The notes under the pieces were generated by a model that saw only the letters and a program-made list of their open reading frames with translations, was not told the origin of the DNA and did no database searches. Of a DNA stretch of 64,000 nucleotides, positions 48,499 through 56,671 are shown piece after piece. Source of the DNA: Sphingobacterium oryzagri (GTDB taxonomy: Bacteria > Bacteroidota > Bacteroidia > Sphingobacteriales > Sphingobacteriaceae); assembly GCF_028736175.1 (NCBI RefSeq), contig NZ_CP117880.1, positions 3,596,001 to 3,660,000 of the forward strand. Reading direction: 5' to 3'. Position 1 is the stretch's first letter. The number at the start of each line of letters is the position of its first letter. The position numbers were made by a program, and so were the translations under genes.

Positions 48499-51249
48499 TT
48501 AAAAGCGATAACTCATATTTAAGAAGACATTTGCGCCTTGTGCATAGAAGTAACGGGGAGGAAAATCCCAGGTCGTAGTTGACGTGAACCGTCCGAGGCG
48601 CCCTTGTTCGAACCCGCCCGTTCGCAGATTTGTATTGTTGAGTATATTATTAGCCATTAGTTGGAAATTCAAGGCGTTCCGATTTCGTAAGTATAAAATT
48701 TTCGACACGGATAGATCTAACGTATACCCACCGGCAAATCTTTCCTGCGTGGTGAGCTGCTGATAGGCCAGCCAGTCGTTTTCGTCATTGGGGTTTAGGC
48801 CGGCTACGTTGGATTGTAATCTTCTGATTGGGGCCAACTGGACGTACGTACGGTCGAAACCATTTACGAAAACATTGAAGAACCAATAGTTGTGAAAATA
48901 ACGCACACCGAACACACCAGCCGTTTGCGGAACACCGCCCACGTAATAATTTTTCATGTACACCATCTCCTGCACATTGCTAAACAAACCGTTCTCGGCA
49001 TCAATCGTCCCCATGGGATTGCTACTGTAATAGTTTTCAGCCCAGGTACCCATCGCATTGATGGCCCAACTGCTATTGATGTTGTATACAAAACCTATTT
49101 CGGCGCCGCGGTGCACCGTATTCACATCAGTAAGCGCATGGTTGATAAACGTACGCTGTACGTCATCAAAATAGGTAGAGCGCTCGACCTGATCGTAAAA
49201 ATTTGTTTGAAACAACGACACCCTTGCCGCCAGCTTGATGGATGAATAATTATAATTCAGGTCAGAAGCGAAAACTTTACCGCTTTCTAATCCTGCCACC
49301 GCAGCATCACGAAAACGCGGAGAGATATACGCGTCATTGGGCAGTGGCGCTTCGGTCATGTAATTGCTATTTACTGAAAAGAAATGACGACCATTAATCT
49401 TATACACCATACCGGCTTTGAAACTGTAATCTACAAAATCATGTTTGCGGCCCCGCCCTAGCGACTCGGTTGGAAAACGTCCGTTTTGCATGTAGCCATT
49501 ACGTTGAAATCCGGTATACGTCAGTCGTGTGCCGTAATAGAAATCCAATAGGGATCCCGTATGCTCATTGACCAACCAAAGATTGGCGGAGTTGATGTAG
49601 GTATCGTAATCATATTCAAAACGATCCCCCTCCACAACTTGTCGGTTAGGATTTTGCAAATCGTTTTGGATAATGTCCTCGTTTCCGCGGAAGTCATTCT
49701 CGGCAAAACGGTCTACATCCAGCACATAACTGGCGCCCAGCAAATCTTTGACCGTGTTAAACTGGTGCGAACGCGTATGGCGTGCACCAATGCCTGCGGT
49801 GAGCTTGCTGTTGTTGCTCCACTGCTTGTTTAATGTGGAATTCAGGCTTGTCTCGTATAAATCGCTTCGTCTTTCTTGCTGCATATATGATGCCCGACCA
49901 TTTCCGTAAAATACATTCAGCATATTTGCCCGATACATGGCATCCCAATCCACCTGCGTTACAGCCGGATCACGGGCCTCCCATAAAGCGGTGTACAGCG
50001 CTAAATCATCTGGACTATTGCTATGATAGGATGGAATATATCGGTAATAATCTGGCCGTGGATCGGCTGCATTAAACCAGTTGAGTGCCGAATTTCCGTA
50101 ACGTGCGTAATGAAATCCTAGACCGGTGGTAAGGTTGGTACTTTCATCAATCCGCCAGATGTGCGATAAGATAGCTGTGGGATCGAAAGCATCGACCATG
50201 CGTGAGTTTCGCATTTGTCCATTCTGATAACCCCAGTTCGGACTATAGAGATTATCGTCAACCAAATCGGCTATTTCCTGAAAGGTACCGCCTTGCATTC
50301 CGCGGACGACCGGCGAACCGAATGTGGCTAACGAAAGGCTGTGCTCGCCGTTGTTCCACTGTTTTTCGGCGGCAAAAAAGTACGACAAATTGCGATACGA
50401 CGTGCCTGGAAGTGCACCTTCATCGGCATAGCGGCTCCCTACAGAACCGGCAAAAGCCCATCCGTTATCCAGCAGGCCGGTAGCATAAGTTGCCATTAGG
50501 CGCGCATAATAAGCACCTCTATTGGTATACGACGCCGTGACTTTGCCACCGCGAGCATAATTTGCCGCACGCATATTTATATTTTCGGCCCCGCCAAGCG
50601 CGCCAAAAGAAAAATCACCTGTTAAATTATTATTGATCACCGTACCAGACCGCGTGACATCGTTAAGTGCTCCAATTGCAGCAAAATTAAAAACACCGCG
50701 CTGCTGATCGTTAAAAAGTACACCATTGATGTACGTACGCTGTCGGGTATTATCGTAACCCCGCACACGAAACCTGAACGGAAAAAGCTGAAAAGCAGCT
50801 AAACTGAGATAAGGATCGTTCGATAAGATCAATGTCGGACTGACACCCTGCACCGCAGACTCAAAATCGTCCTCCACCAGTTCTTCAGAGATCATGCCTA
50901 CCAGTGCATTATTGAGCTCCCTGTTGGCTTCGAGTCCCACGACAACGATATCGCCTAAATCTGTATCGCCATCAATTTTTACGATAATTTCTTTCGACTG
51001 TATCTGTGCTGATTTAAGCAGTAGTCGGTCTTCGCCCCGTTGTAGATTTTGGAAGTAAAACCGCCCCGCCTCGTCGGTGGTCACCGATTGGTTGTTCTGT
51101 TCCAATGTTAAAGTCACATTGGCTATGGGCGCTTCCGTCCCTTCCTCAACCACCCGGCCACGGAGGACAAACCCTTCGGTTTCTTGTGCCTTCAGGTTAC
51201 AACAGGTCACTAGCATTATAAAGAAAAAGGTCAGTAGCCTTTGTTTCAT
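48499..51249 (-). CDS. TonB-dependent outer membrane receptor without SusD partner
   Basis: A protein of 916 residues from the ATG at 51249 (MKQRLLTFFF). An in-frame start at 51282 lies inside the attenuator hairpin. The signal peptide ends CNLKA. It has a carboxypeptidase regulatory-like domain (VLRGRVVEEGTEAPIANVTL, about 22-105), a degenerate TonB plug (RFRVRGYDNTRQRTYINGVLF, DVTRSGTVINNNLTGDF, FGALGGAENINMR) and a barrel rich in Tyr and Asn ending FLNMSYRF. The plug resembles uncharacterised Bacteroidota receptors and not SusC. The gene follows two fimbrillin-like lipoproteins and precedes a DUF5689 lipoprotein and a secreted nuclease. The imported compound may be a nucleic-acid fragment or phosphate ester, which is inference. 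Confidence 0.88.
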   Translation of the reverse strand: MKQRLLTFFFIMLVTCCNLKAQETEGFVLRGRVVEEGTEAPIANVTLTLEQNNQSVTTDEAGRFYFQNLQRGEDRLLLKSAQIQSKEIIVKIDGDTDLGDIVVVGLEANRELNNALVGMISEELVEDDFESAVQGVSPTLILSNDPYLSLAAFQLFPFRFRVRGYDNTRQRTYINGVLFNDQQRGVFNFAAIGALNDVTRSGTVINNNLTGDFSFGALGGAENINMRAANYARGGKVTASYTNRGAYYARLMATYATGLLDNGWAFAGSVGSRYADEGALPGTSYRNLSYFFAAEKQWNNGEHSLSLATFGSPVVRGMQGGTFQEIADLVDDNLYSPNWGYQNGQMRNSRMVDAFDPTAILSHIWRIDESTNLTTGLGFHYARYGNSALNWFNAADPRPDYYRYIPSYHSNSPDDLALYTALWEARDPAVTQVDWDAMYRANMLNVFYGNGRASYMQQERRSDLYETSLNSTLNKQWSNNSKLTAGIGARHTRSHQFNTVKDLLGASYVLDVDRFAENDFRGNEDIIQNDLQNPNRQVVEGDRFEYDYDTYINSANLWLVNEHTGSLLDFYYGTRLTYTGFQRNGYMQNGRFPTESLGRGRKHDFVDYSFKAGMVYKINGRHFFSVNSNYMTEAPLPNDAYISPRFRDAAVAGLESGKVFASDLNYNYSSIKLAARVSLFQTNFYDQVERSTYFDDVQRTFINHALTDVNTVHRGAEIGFVYNINSSWAINAMGTWAENYYSSNPMGTIDAENGLFSNVQEMVYMKNYYVGGVPQTAGVFGVRYFHNYWFFNVFVNGFDRTYVQLAPIRRLQSNVAGLNPNDENDWLAYQQLTTQERFAGGYTLDLSVSKILYLRNRNALNFQLMANNILNNTNLRTGGFEQGRLGRFTSTTTWDFPPRYFYAQGANVFLNMSYRF

Positions 51250-51280
51250 AGCGTTATTTGTCTTTCCTTTAAAAATTATC

Positions 51281-51304
51281 AAAAGGCCTCCTTAACCGGA
51301 GGCC
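51281..51304 (-). terminator. Attenuator or terminator hairpin inside the operon
   Basis: On the minus strand GGCCTCC and GGAGGCC (51304-51298 and 51291-51285) form a GC-rich 7-bp stem with a 6-nt loop, followed by TTTT and, after GATA, by TTTTT. It stands between the fimbrillin-like gene and the TonB receptor gene. It could lower downstream expression or split the run into two units. Confidence 0.65.
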
Positions 51305-51329
51305 CTTTGTATTAAATTTATGATGGATA

Positions 51330-52787
51330 TTATCGTGTTCCGTACAAACGCACGTTATCAACACGCACACCAACTGTATTACCCGTTGCGGCCGTAGCAT
51401 CATACGTTGATACAAATTGCAAGGTACTGCTCGCCGTCCCTGCTGTTGATAGCTGAATACTGACCGGAGAATAAGCATTGTTTGCTGTAAATGTCACTGG
51501 CGAAAGCCGATAGTTGGTGCCGTTAAAATTAACCGTGATAATATCGTTGTTTGCATTTTGCGTATTACCATTGTTTGCATTATTCGCCGCAATATCAAAC
51601 TCCAGTCTAAGATTGGTGGCATTTGCGGCGTCAATACCGGCTCCCTGGAAAGTAACCTGACGGTTAGCTGGTAACCAAAGATTTGGATTAATTGAGGATG
51701 TCGAGCGGATATCACCAAAGCCCGTTTCAGCACCTACGTTACTATACGTAATCGTTCCGTTAAGGAAACCTGCTGCGGTATATCCCGTGTAGTTACCGAT
51801 CAAGGCTGTCGTGACCGTTGCTGTAGCACCGAATGTCTCTTCATAAAGCAATGTTTCAGTTCCTGGACCAACTGGCTCTGTACCGCCATTGCCACCTTCG
51901 TCTGCTGTTAACGTTTGTGAAGTGCCAGCACCTTCTGTCCAATCGGTGATCGTTGATTGTCCTAATGTTACTTCCGTTAATCCTTCTTCACTACCAACCA
52001 ATGTAATAGCATAAGTATAACGCGTAGCTGGCGCATAGACTGCTCCAGCAGGCATTGTCCAGGTGTAGGTCGCATCGCCCAAGGTAAACGTTACCGACTG
52101 TCCACCCATTTCGCCAGGTAATAAAATAGCTTCGGCAAGTGTGCCATTTGCATTCACACGCGCAGACACATTTGCTGCTCCGCCATTTCCGCTGATTTGT
52201 CCTGTAGCCAAGTCAAAATTCGCTGTCGTATTGATGTTATTGAAACGCACAGCCAGGCCATTGAGGTTAATGTTTTGTCCGCTAATATTGAAAATCACTT
52301 TTGACAGCTCATGACGGAACGGCAAGCTCGGCACCGTTGATGCGGCCCCGTTTACACCCGCTATGCGCGCATACAGTAAATCGATGTCCCCGAGATTACT
52401 TTGATTAGCCACATTGATGGCGTATCTCGCCGTAGCCCCATCCTGATAAGGATAGTAGGCGGTAAAATCAACTTCACCTTGCTCCGGATAAAAGATGCGC
52501 TCCTCGGCATTCTGTGCCGTGAACGTTCCGGAAGAACCAAAAATATACCGTCTGTTTGTGGCCGTAGCATTCGAAAGCGTCGATCCGGCAGGATGCATAA
52601 ATACCCCGATAGCATCCTCTACTTCAAAAGCACTGCCGGTCATCCGGCCTTGCAACTGTCCGATGATGGAGGAAGTGAATTGTACCTCACCTTGTTCACC
52701 TTCAACATTCGGGTTGTCTTTTTTACAAGACGTAATGCCTAGCGTCATTAGGAGCGCAATCAGCATCATTACATTCATTCTCTTCAT
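51330..52787 (-). CDS. Fimbrillin-like lipoprotein with C-terminal beta module
   Basis: A protein of 485 residues with lipobox GITSC (Cys21). Residues about 30-290 have the Mfa/FimA-like fimbrillin pattern: VEDAIGVFMHPAG, YPEQGEVDFTAYYPYQ, LPFRHELSKVIFNI, TWTMPAGAVYAPATRYTYAI, then ITDWTEG. After a Gly/Thr-rich linker (GGNGGTEPVGPGT) a second module (about 305-485) contains LWLPANR, AANATNLRLEFDIAAN and GNTVGVRVDNVRLYG. This module recurs in the DUF5689 lipoprotein of the same operon. An Arg (R48) follows the first predicted strand, at the place where true fimbrillins are cut by an Arg-specific protease. The protein may form surface fibres or act as a binding lipoprotein. Confidence 0.78.
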   Translation of the reverse strand: MKRMNVMMLIALLMTLGITSCKKDNPNVEGEQGEVQFTSSIIGQLQGRMTGSAFEVEDAIGVFMHPAGSTLSNATATNRRYIFGSSGTFTAQNAEERIFYPEQGEVDFTAYYPYQDGATARYAINVANQSNLGDIDLLYARIAGVNGAASTVPSLPFRHELSKVIFNISGQNINLNGLAVRFNNINTTANFDLATGQISGNGGAANVSARVNANGTLAEAILLPGEMGGQSVTFTLGDATYTWTMPAGAVYAPATRYTYAITLVGSEEGLTEVTLGQSTITDWTEGAGTSQTLTADEGGNGGTEPVGPGTETLLYEETFGATATVTTALIGNYTGYTAAGFLNGTITYSNVGAETGFGDIRSTSSINPNLWLPANRQVTFQGAGIDAANATNLRLEFDIAANNANNGNTQNANNDIITVNFNGTNYRLSPVTFTANNAYSPVSIQLSTAGTASSTLQFVSTYDATAATGNTVGVRVDNVRLYGTR

Positions 52788-52821
52788 GATAGTATAATAT
52801 TAAGGTTAAAAAAAACGTGAT

Positions 52822-54405
52822 TTATTGCCAAAAAGCCATGTTTATAGTCTGTTTAGCACTGTTTGGTATCGTTGGAAAAAAGCGAAAACCCGTCTCCCGT
52901 TCCAGCTCTTCTACGGTGATCCGATGCTGGATAAAATCGTTGTTGACCGGCTGCACATTATCCACTTTAAAAGCGATCGTTTCATAATTGTTTCCCTGTC
53001 GGGCGGCGAGTGCTTTATAGTAATACTTCGGCACAGCCACCTGTACACCTGTATTATCGCTTACGTATTGTACCGCCGGATCACTGCTGCTCGTGGCCAT
53101 CGCTCCGGTTACCACGTATAATGTATCCGTTCGGTTAATCCAGCCACGCACCCGGTTTTCCAAATTCGCCCACAAACCTTGATTTAGCCGCGCCTGTTGC
53201 GGCGTCATATTGGAGTAGTAAAAAGTGGTCGCGTTGGCTCGTACGCTGGATGTTCGGTCTGCACTGGCTATCTGATGTCCACGATCGACATTCGGAAGTC
53301 CGAAACCCGAAAGTAAAGTGGGCTGGTTCGTTGTTCCGATCAGCGGATCATATGCCCAGGCATCCGTACGACCGGAAGTCCCGAGATAAGAAGCATGCAT
53401 GGGATACGCTACCCAATAAGCCATTTTATATTGCGTATCGTAAAGCATGGAATAATTACGTATGGCATTATTCTCGGGCATCATATGCGTAATATATAGC
53501 GTACGTTGCCCATCGTGCGTGAGTTCGGGCGTTTCAAAATAAATACGCGGCGGCGCTACGGGCGCTATGCTGCCGTCTCCGTCCTGTAGCGTAATGTTGT
53601 AAACATATCGTGCGGCGCGATGATAAGTGCTATCTACTGGCAAGGTCCAGGTATAGGATACACCATTTTGCAGCGTAAACACAAAACGCTGTCCATTGGT
53701 GGTAGTGACCGGAAAAATGGTTGTTTCAATCAAAGCTTGATTTGCGGAAAGTGGCGTTACTTTGGCTTGTATATCGCGGATCGAATTGCTGGAAGATGAT
53801 AACGTTTTTTGCCCAAAATCGAAAACGCCTTCTGTACGCATACCCTGTAATGCGACACGAAGTCCCGTAGCCGATTCGCCTGATGCAGTGTTTACATTGA
53901 TCTGTATTTTAGCCAGCTGCCGTTGAAAAACCAGTCGCGGCAGTGGTTCGCCGCGCGTGATCCCCATTAAATTATCCGCGACCATAAAATCCAGACTTTC
54001 CTGTTGGCTTTGGTCGTTAAGATCTATGATGTATCGGTAGTTATCTAGTTGGCGACGGAATGGTGCATAGGCGATAATATCAAAAGCAGTTCCGGCGTTA
54101 GCGGGATACTGTACTGAAAGGTTTTCAGACCGAAAAATACCGGACGCATCGGTAATAAAGCGCTTGTTGTCTACTCCTTGCAGTACATGGTCTGCCTGTA
54201 AATTCTGGCCGCTCCTCGTCATAAACAGCCCGACACTTTGCGTTTGAGAAAGGCGCTGTCCATCCTCCTGAGACGCCGTGGTTGAAACGACTGTCTGAAA
54301 TTGAAGTTCGTCAAGCGATGCGGTTCCATCCGTTTCTTTGCGACAGGAAGAAAGGATACCAATCAAACAAAGCGCATAAACGCACAAACGCCGTCTAAAT
54401 TTCAT
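52822..54405 (-). CDS. Fimbrillin-like lipoprotein fused to a DNA/RNA non-specific endonuclease
   Basis: A protein of 527 residues from the ATG at 54405. The frame opens at 54438, but a clean lipoprotein signal (lipobox ILSSC, Cys21) begins at the later Met. Residues about 30-285 match the fimbrillin-like plan (QSVGLFMTRSG, LPRLVFQRQLAKIQIN, YTWTLPVDSTYHRAARYVYN). Residues about 295-527 are a NUC1/NucA-type nuclease with the catalytic motif D374-R-G-H377 in NVDRGHQIASADR, the metal-site Asn region in TTFYYSNMTPQ, and KYYYKALAARQGN. A surface-anchored sugar-nonspecific nuclease is implied. It is the first gene of the six-gene run, 34 bp before the second fimbrillin-like gene. Confidence 0.85.
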   Translation of the reverse strand: MKFRRRLCVYALCLIGILSSCRKETDGTASLDELQFQTVVSTTASQEDGQRLSQTQSVGLFMTRSGQNLQADHVLQGVDNKRFITDASGIFRSENLSVQYPANAGTAFDIIAYAPFRRQLDNYRYIIDLNDQSQQESLDFMVADNLMGITRGEPLPRLVFQRQLAKIQINVNTASGESATGLRVALQGMRTEGVFDFGQKTLSSSSNSIRDIQAKVTPLSANQALIETTIFPVTTTNGQRFVFTLQNGVSYTWTLPVDSTYHRAARYVYNITLQDGDGSIAPVAPPRIYFETPELTHDGQRTLYITHMMPENNAIRNYSMLYDTQYKMAYWVAYPMHASYLGTSGRTDAWAYDPLIGTTNQPTLLSGFGLPNVDRGHQIASADRTSSVRANATTFYYSNMTPQQARLNQGLWANLENRVRGWINRTDTLYVVTGAMATSSSDPAVQYVSDNTGVQVAVPKYYYKALAARQGNNYETIAFKVDNVQPVNNDFIQHRITVEELERETGFRFFPTIPNSAKQTINMAFWQ

Positions 54406-54861
54406 AATTGTTAAATCGAATAAAAAATTTGCAAGCACAAGTTCTTAATTTGAAAATAAATAGTTTTTATTTTATTGCGACACAAAGTTTAGAAGAACAT
54501 ATTTCCCATTCGTTAACAATAGGTTATTTTATGATTAATAAAAATAATTTAAAAGGTCACAAAAACAATTAAACAACGATTACAACCTTATTTATTTCTC
54601 TTGATGACTTTTTATAAAACAAATTTTTAGAAAAACATAGCAAAGATTAAAAACAGCCCCTCTCCTTATCAATAAAGGCAGTACAACGATTTCTATTCTT
54701 TTGGTAATGTGGAATACAGCAGAAAAAAAAGGCTTAATTGGCAAATGCTGCGGCAACGGCTCCCAATCTAAGACCAATAAAGCTTTCGACGCTCCGCGGT
54801 GTCCATAAACAATTAACCAAGACACACCGTATAATTAACTAGAATACTTACCTTTGCAGCG
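54406..54861. other. AT-rich intergenic region between divergent genes
   Basis: About 455 bp, very A/T-rich up to 54600. It must contain the promoter of the fimbrillin/nuclease run; the best -7-like box on the minus strand, AAACTTTG (54488-54481 region), has a mismatch and no TTG at proper spacing. A 77-residue minus frame (54592-54825) shows no domain and is not called. The plus promoter of the next gene is at 54849-54856. Confidence 0.4.
54849..54856 (+). promoter_or_regulatory. -7 box just before the J-domain/KTSC gene
   Basis: TACCTTTG is a perfect TAnnTTTG box ending 5 bp before the ATG at 54862. If used, the transcript would start at or within a base or two of the start codon, that is, leaderless. 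Confidence 0.45.
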
Positions 54862-55302
54862 ATGAAAAAAATAGCAGACTACAGAAAACTTTTGGATTTA
54901 GATAGCAAAGCCGATCTCAGCGCATTGAAATCGCGCTATCGGCAGATAATGAAAGAATGCCATCCCGATAAGTTTGTCAATGATGAAGCAGGATTGTTGG
55001 CTGCTGAAGAGAAGAGCAAGGAAATGATCGAAGCTTATCATTTTTTGGTTAGTATCTGCCCGGAAACAATAGAGAACCAGCTACCAACGTATAAAAACAC
55101 GATAGAAACGTCTAATATTGCCGATTTTGATTGGAAAGGACATATCCTGACGATCACTTTTCTGGACGGAAGCAAGTATGAATATTTCAACGTACCGCGC
55201 AATGAATACATCAAATTGGTCAACGCCGATTCACCTGCCCGATTTGCCAAGCGCCACATCTACCCAAAATATCTCTACAGAAATGTGCTAAAAACAAACT
55301 AG
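54862..55302 (+). CDS. J-domain/KTSC-domain fusion protein
   Basis: A protein of 146 residues. Residues about 5-65 form a short J-domain with the HPD motif (ALKSRYRQIMKECHPDKFVND). Residues about 80-142 form a KTSC domain (IADFDWKGHILTITFLDGSKYEYFNVP, then the helix EYIKLVNADSPARFAKRHI). KTSC is a small RNA polymerase-associated or nucleic-acid-linked domain in some proteins, and its function here is unknown. The HPD suggests that it can stimulate an Hsp70. No signal peptide; cytoplasmic. It is monocistronic, with its own promoter box and terminator. Confidence 0.8.
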   Translation: MKKIADYRKLLDLDSKADLSALKSRYRQIMKECHPDKFVNDEAGLLAAEEKSKEMIEAYHFLVSICPETIENQLPTYKNTIETSNIADFDWKGHILTITFLDGSKYEYFNVPRNEYIKLVNADSPARFAKRHIYPKYLYRNVLKTN

Positions 55303-55343
55303 CGAAACGACATATCGACACTGGGCTTTGGCTTCAGTTTTTT

Positions 55344-55383
55344 AAAATCCTCCGCGCATATAGCTATCGCCGGAGGATTTTTT
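55344..55383 (+). terminator. Terminator after the J-domain/KTSC gene
   Basis: AAAATCCTCCG (55344-55354) pairs with CGGAGGATTTT (55371-55381), 11 bp, with more T residues after the stem. Confidence 0.85.
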
Positions 55384-55455
55384 GTTATCGAACTTTTCAT
55401 CATATATTTCCTACAAAAATCAGGCTATTATATACAAGAATGATGATCCGTTTTT

Positions 55456-55463
55456 TATATTTG
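55456..55463 (+). promoter_or_regulatory. -7 box of the DUF2167 gene
   Basis: TATATTTG matches TAnnTTTG and lies 38 bp before the chosen ATG at 55501. No TTG was found at standard spacing. Confidence 0.45.
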
Positions 55464-55500
55464 CGCATTGAATTATCACCAAACAATATTTAACCGAAAA

Positions 55501-56451
55501 ATGAGAAAAACACTATTACTCCTTTTGATCAGCGTGTTCGCTGTGATCGTGCGCGCGCAAACCGTTGACAGCACCGAAGCCGAAATTGACGAGATAGAGA
55601 AGACATTTCATTACACCACCGGAACTATTTCGTTGGAAAAAGGGAATGGAACCATCGTTGTCCCGAAAGGTTTTAAGTTTCTGAACGGCGAGCAGAGCAG
55701 ATACGTGCTGACCGACCTTTGGGGAAACCCGAAAGATGAAAATATTATCGGCATGCTCGTACCCGAAGAAAAAGGTGTATTACGCGCCAGCAGTTGGGCC
55801 TTTACCATCATGTACGACCCTATGGGCTATGTCGAAGATAAAGACGCCAGCGAAATCGACTACGACGAGATGCTTGCCGAAAGTAAGAAAGATATTGAAG
55901 CGGAGAACGCCAGCAGAAAAGAAGCCGGTTATCAAACAGCAGATTTGATTGGTTGGGCATCAAAACCGTATTACGACGATCAGGCAAAAGTGTTGCACTG
56001 GGCAAAAGAAATTAGTTTCGAACAAGACAGCGTGCATACGTTAAACTATAATTTGCGCATATTAGGGCGTCATGGTATTTATTTGATTAATGCCGTTGCA
56101 GCTATTGACCAGCTTCCGGAGGTCCAACAAAGTATCGAGCCGGTAATTTCCAGCATAAGCTTTAAAGAAGGTGATCGCTACAGCGACTATGCCAGCGGTG
56201 ATCAAATCGCTTCGTGGACAATAGGCAGCTTAGTTGCCGGAAAAGTATTGGCAAAGGCAGGCTTTTTCGCCGTCTTACTGAAGTTTTGGAAAATCATTGC
56301 GGTAGCTTGTGTTGGCGGATTTAGCTACGTGTGGCGTAAAATTACCGGCAGAAAAAAAGAGGAAGAAGAAGAAATGCAAGCGGAAGAAAACACCGAGTCA
56401 AGCGACCCAACAAACCAAGAAGAAAATAGCAATACAGACTCGAAAGATTAA
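55501..56451 (+). CDS. DUF2167 membrane protein
   Basis: A protein of 316 residues from the ATG at 55501 (MRKTLLLLLISVFAVIVRAQ, a signal peptide). A TTG-initiated longer frame from 55468 would start at the predicted transcription start and lacks a signal. The DUF2167 body spans about 25-235: VVPKGFKFLNGEQSRYVL, GMLVPEEKGVLRASSWAF, DLIGWASKPYYDD, YNLRILGRHGIYLINAVA. Two C-terminal hydrophobic stretches follow (about 245-285), then a charged tail (KKEEEEEMQAEE). The domain should face the periplasm with the tail in the cytoplasm. Function is unknown in the family. Confidence 0.8.
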   Translation: MRKTLLLLLISVFAVIVRAQTVDSTEAEIDEIEKTFHYTTGTISLEKGNGTIVVPKGFKFLNGEQSRYVLTDLWGNPKDENIIGMLVPEEKGVLRASSWAFTIMYDPMGYVEDKDASEIDYDEMLAESKKDIEAENASRKEAGYQTADLIGWASKPYYDDQAKVLHWAKEISFEQDSVHTLNYNLRILGRHGIYLINAVAAIDQLPEVQQSIEPVISSISFKEGDRYSDYASGDQIASWTIGSLVAGKVLAKAGFFAVLLKFWKIIAVACVGGFSYVWRKITGRKKEEEEEMQAEENTESSDPTNQEENSNTDSKD

Positions 56452-56531
56452 ACACCGAGATATCTGTAACTTACAAAGTGATGATTTTAAATCGTATTTT
56501 CAATCATCACTTTTTTTAATTTTTGGGAGTT

Positions 56532-56671
56532 ACTTTTCAATTATCACGTTTCAACTATCACTTTTCACTTTTAACTTTTCAATTATCACTTTTCACTTTT
56601 AACTTTTCAATTATTACTTTTTAATTTTTAATTTTTAATTTTTAATTTTTAATTTTTAATTTTTAATTTTT
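56532..56671. repeat. Heptanucleotide tandem repeat, 20 units
   Basis: From 56532 the sequence divides into 20 consecutive 7-mers. The first 13 alternate between ACTTTTC, AATTATC and ACTTTTA-like units, with a 28-bp higher-order repeat (56553-56580 and 56581-56608). The last seven are identical AATTTTT units, followed at once by a C10 run. The final units contain the stop codon of the minus-strand gene. The region between the stop at 56451 and this array (80 bp) holds nothing else of note. Confidence 0.9.

Noticed and set aside
48601..48630. A TTCGAAC stretch that resembles a tRNA T-loop
   Set aside because: It lies within the coding frame of the TonB receptor and no acceptor or anticodon stem can be built around it.
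54592..54825. 77-residue minus-strand reading frame in the gap upstream of the J-domain gene
   Set aside because: No domain, no promoter box or plausible ribosome site, and composition like the surrounding non-coding DNA.
56532..56671. Regular repeats that might be a CRISPR array
   Set aside because: The repeat unit is 7 bp and there are no unique spacers; it is a simple tandem repeat, and no cas gene is nearby.
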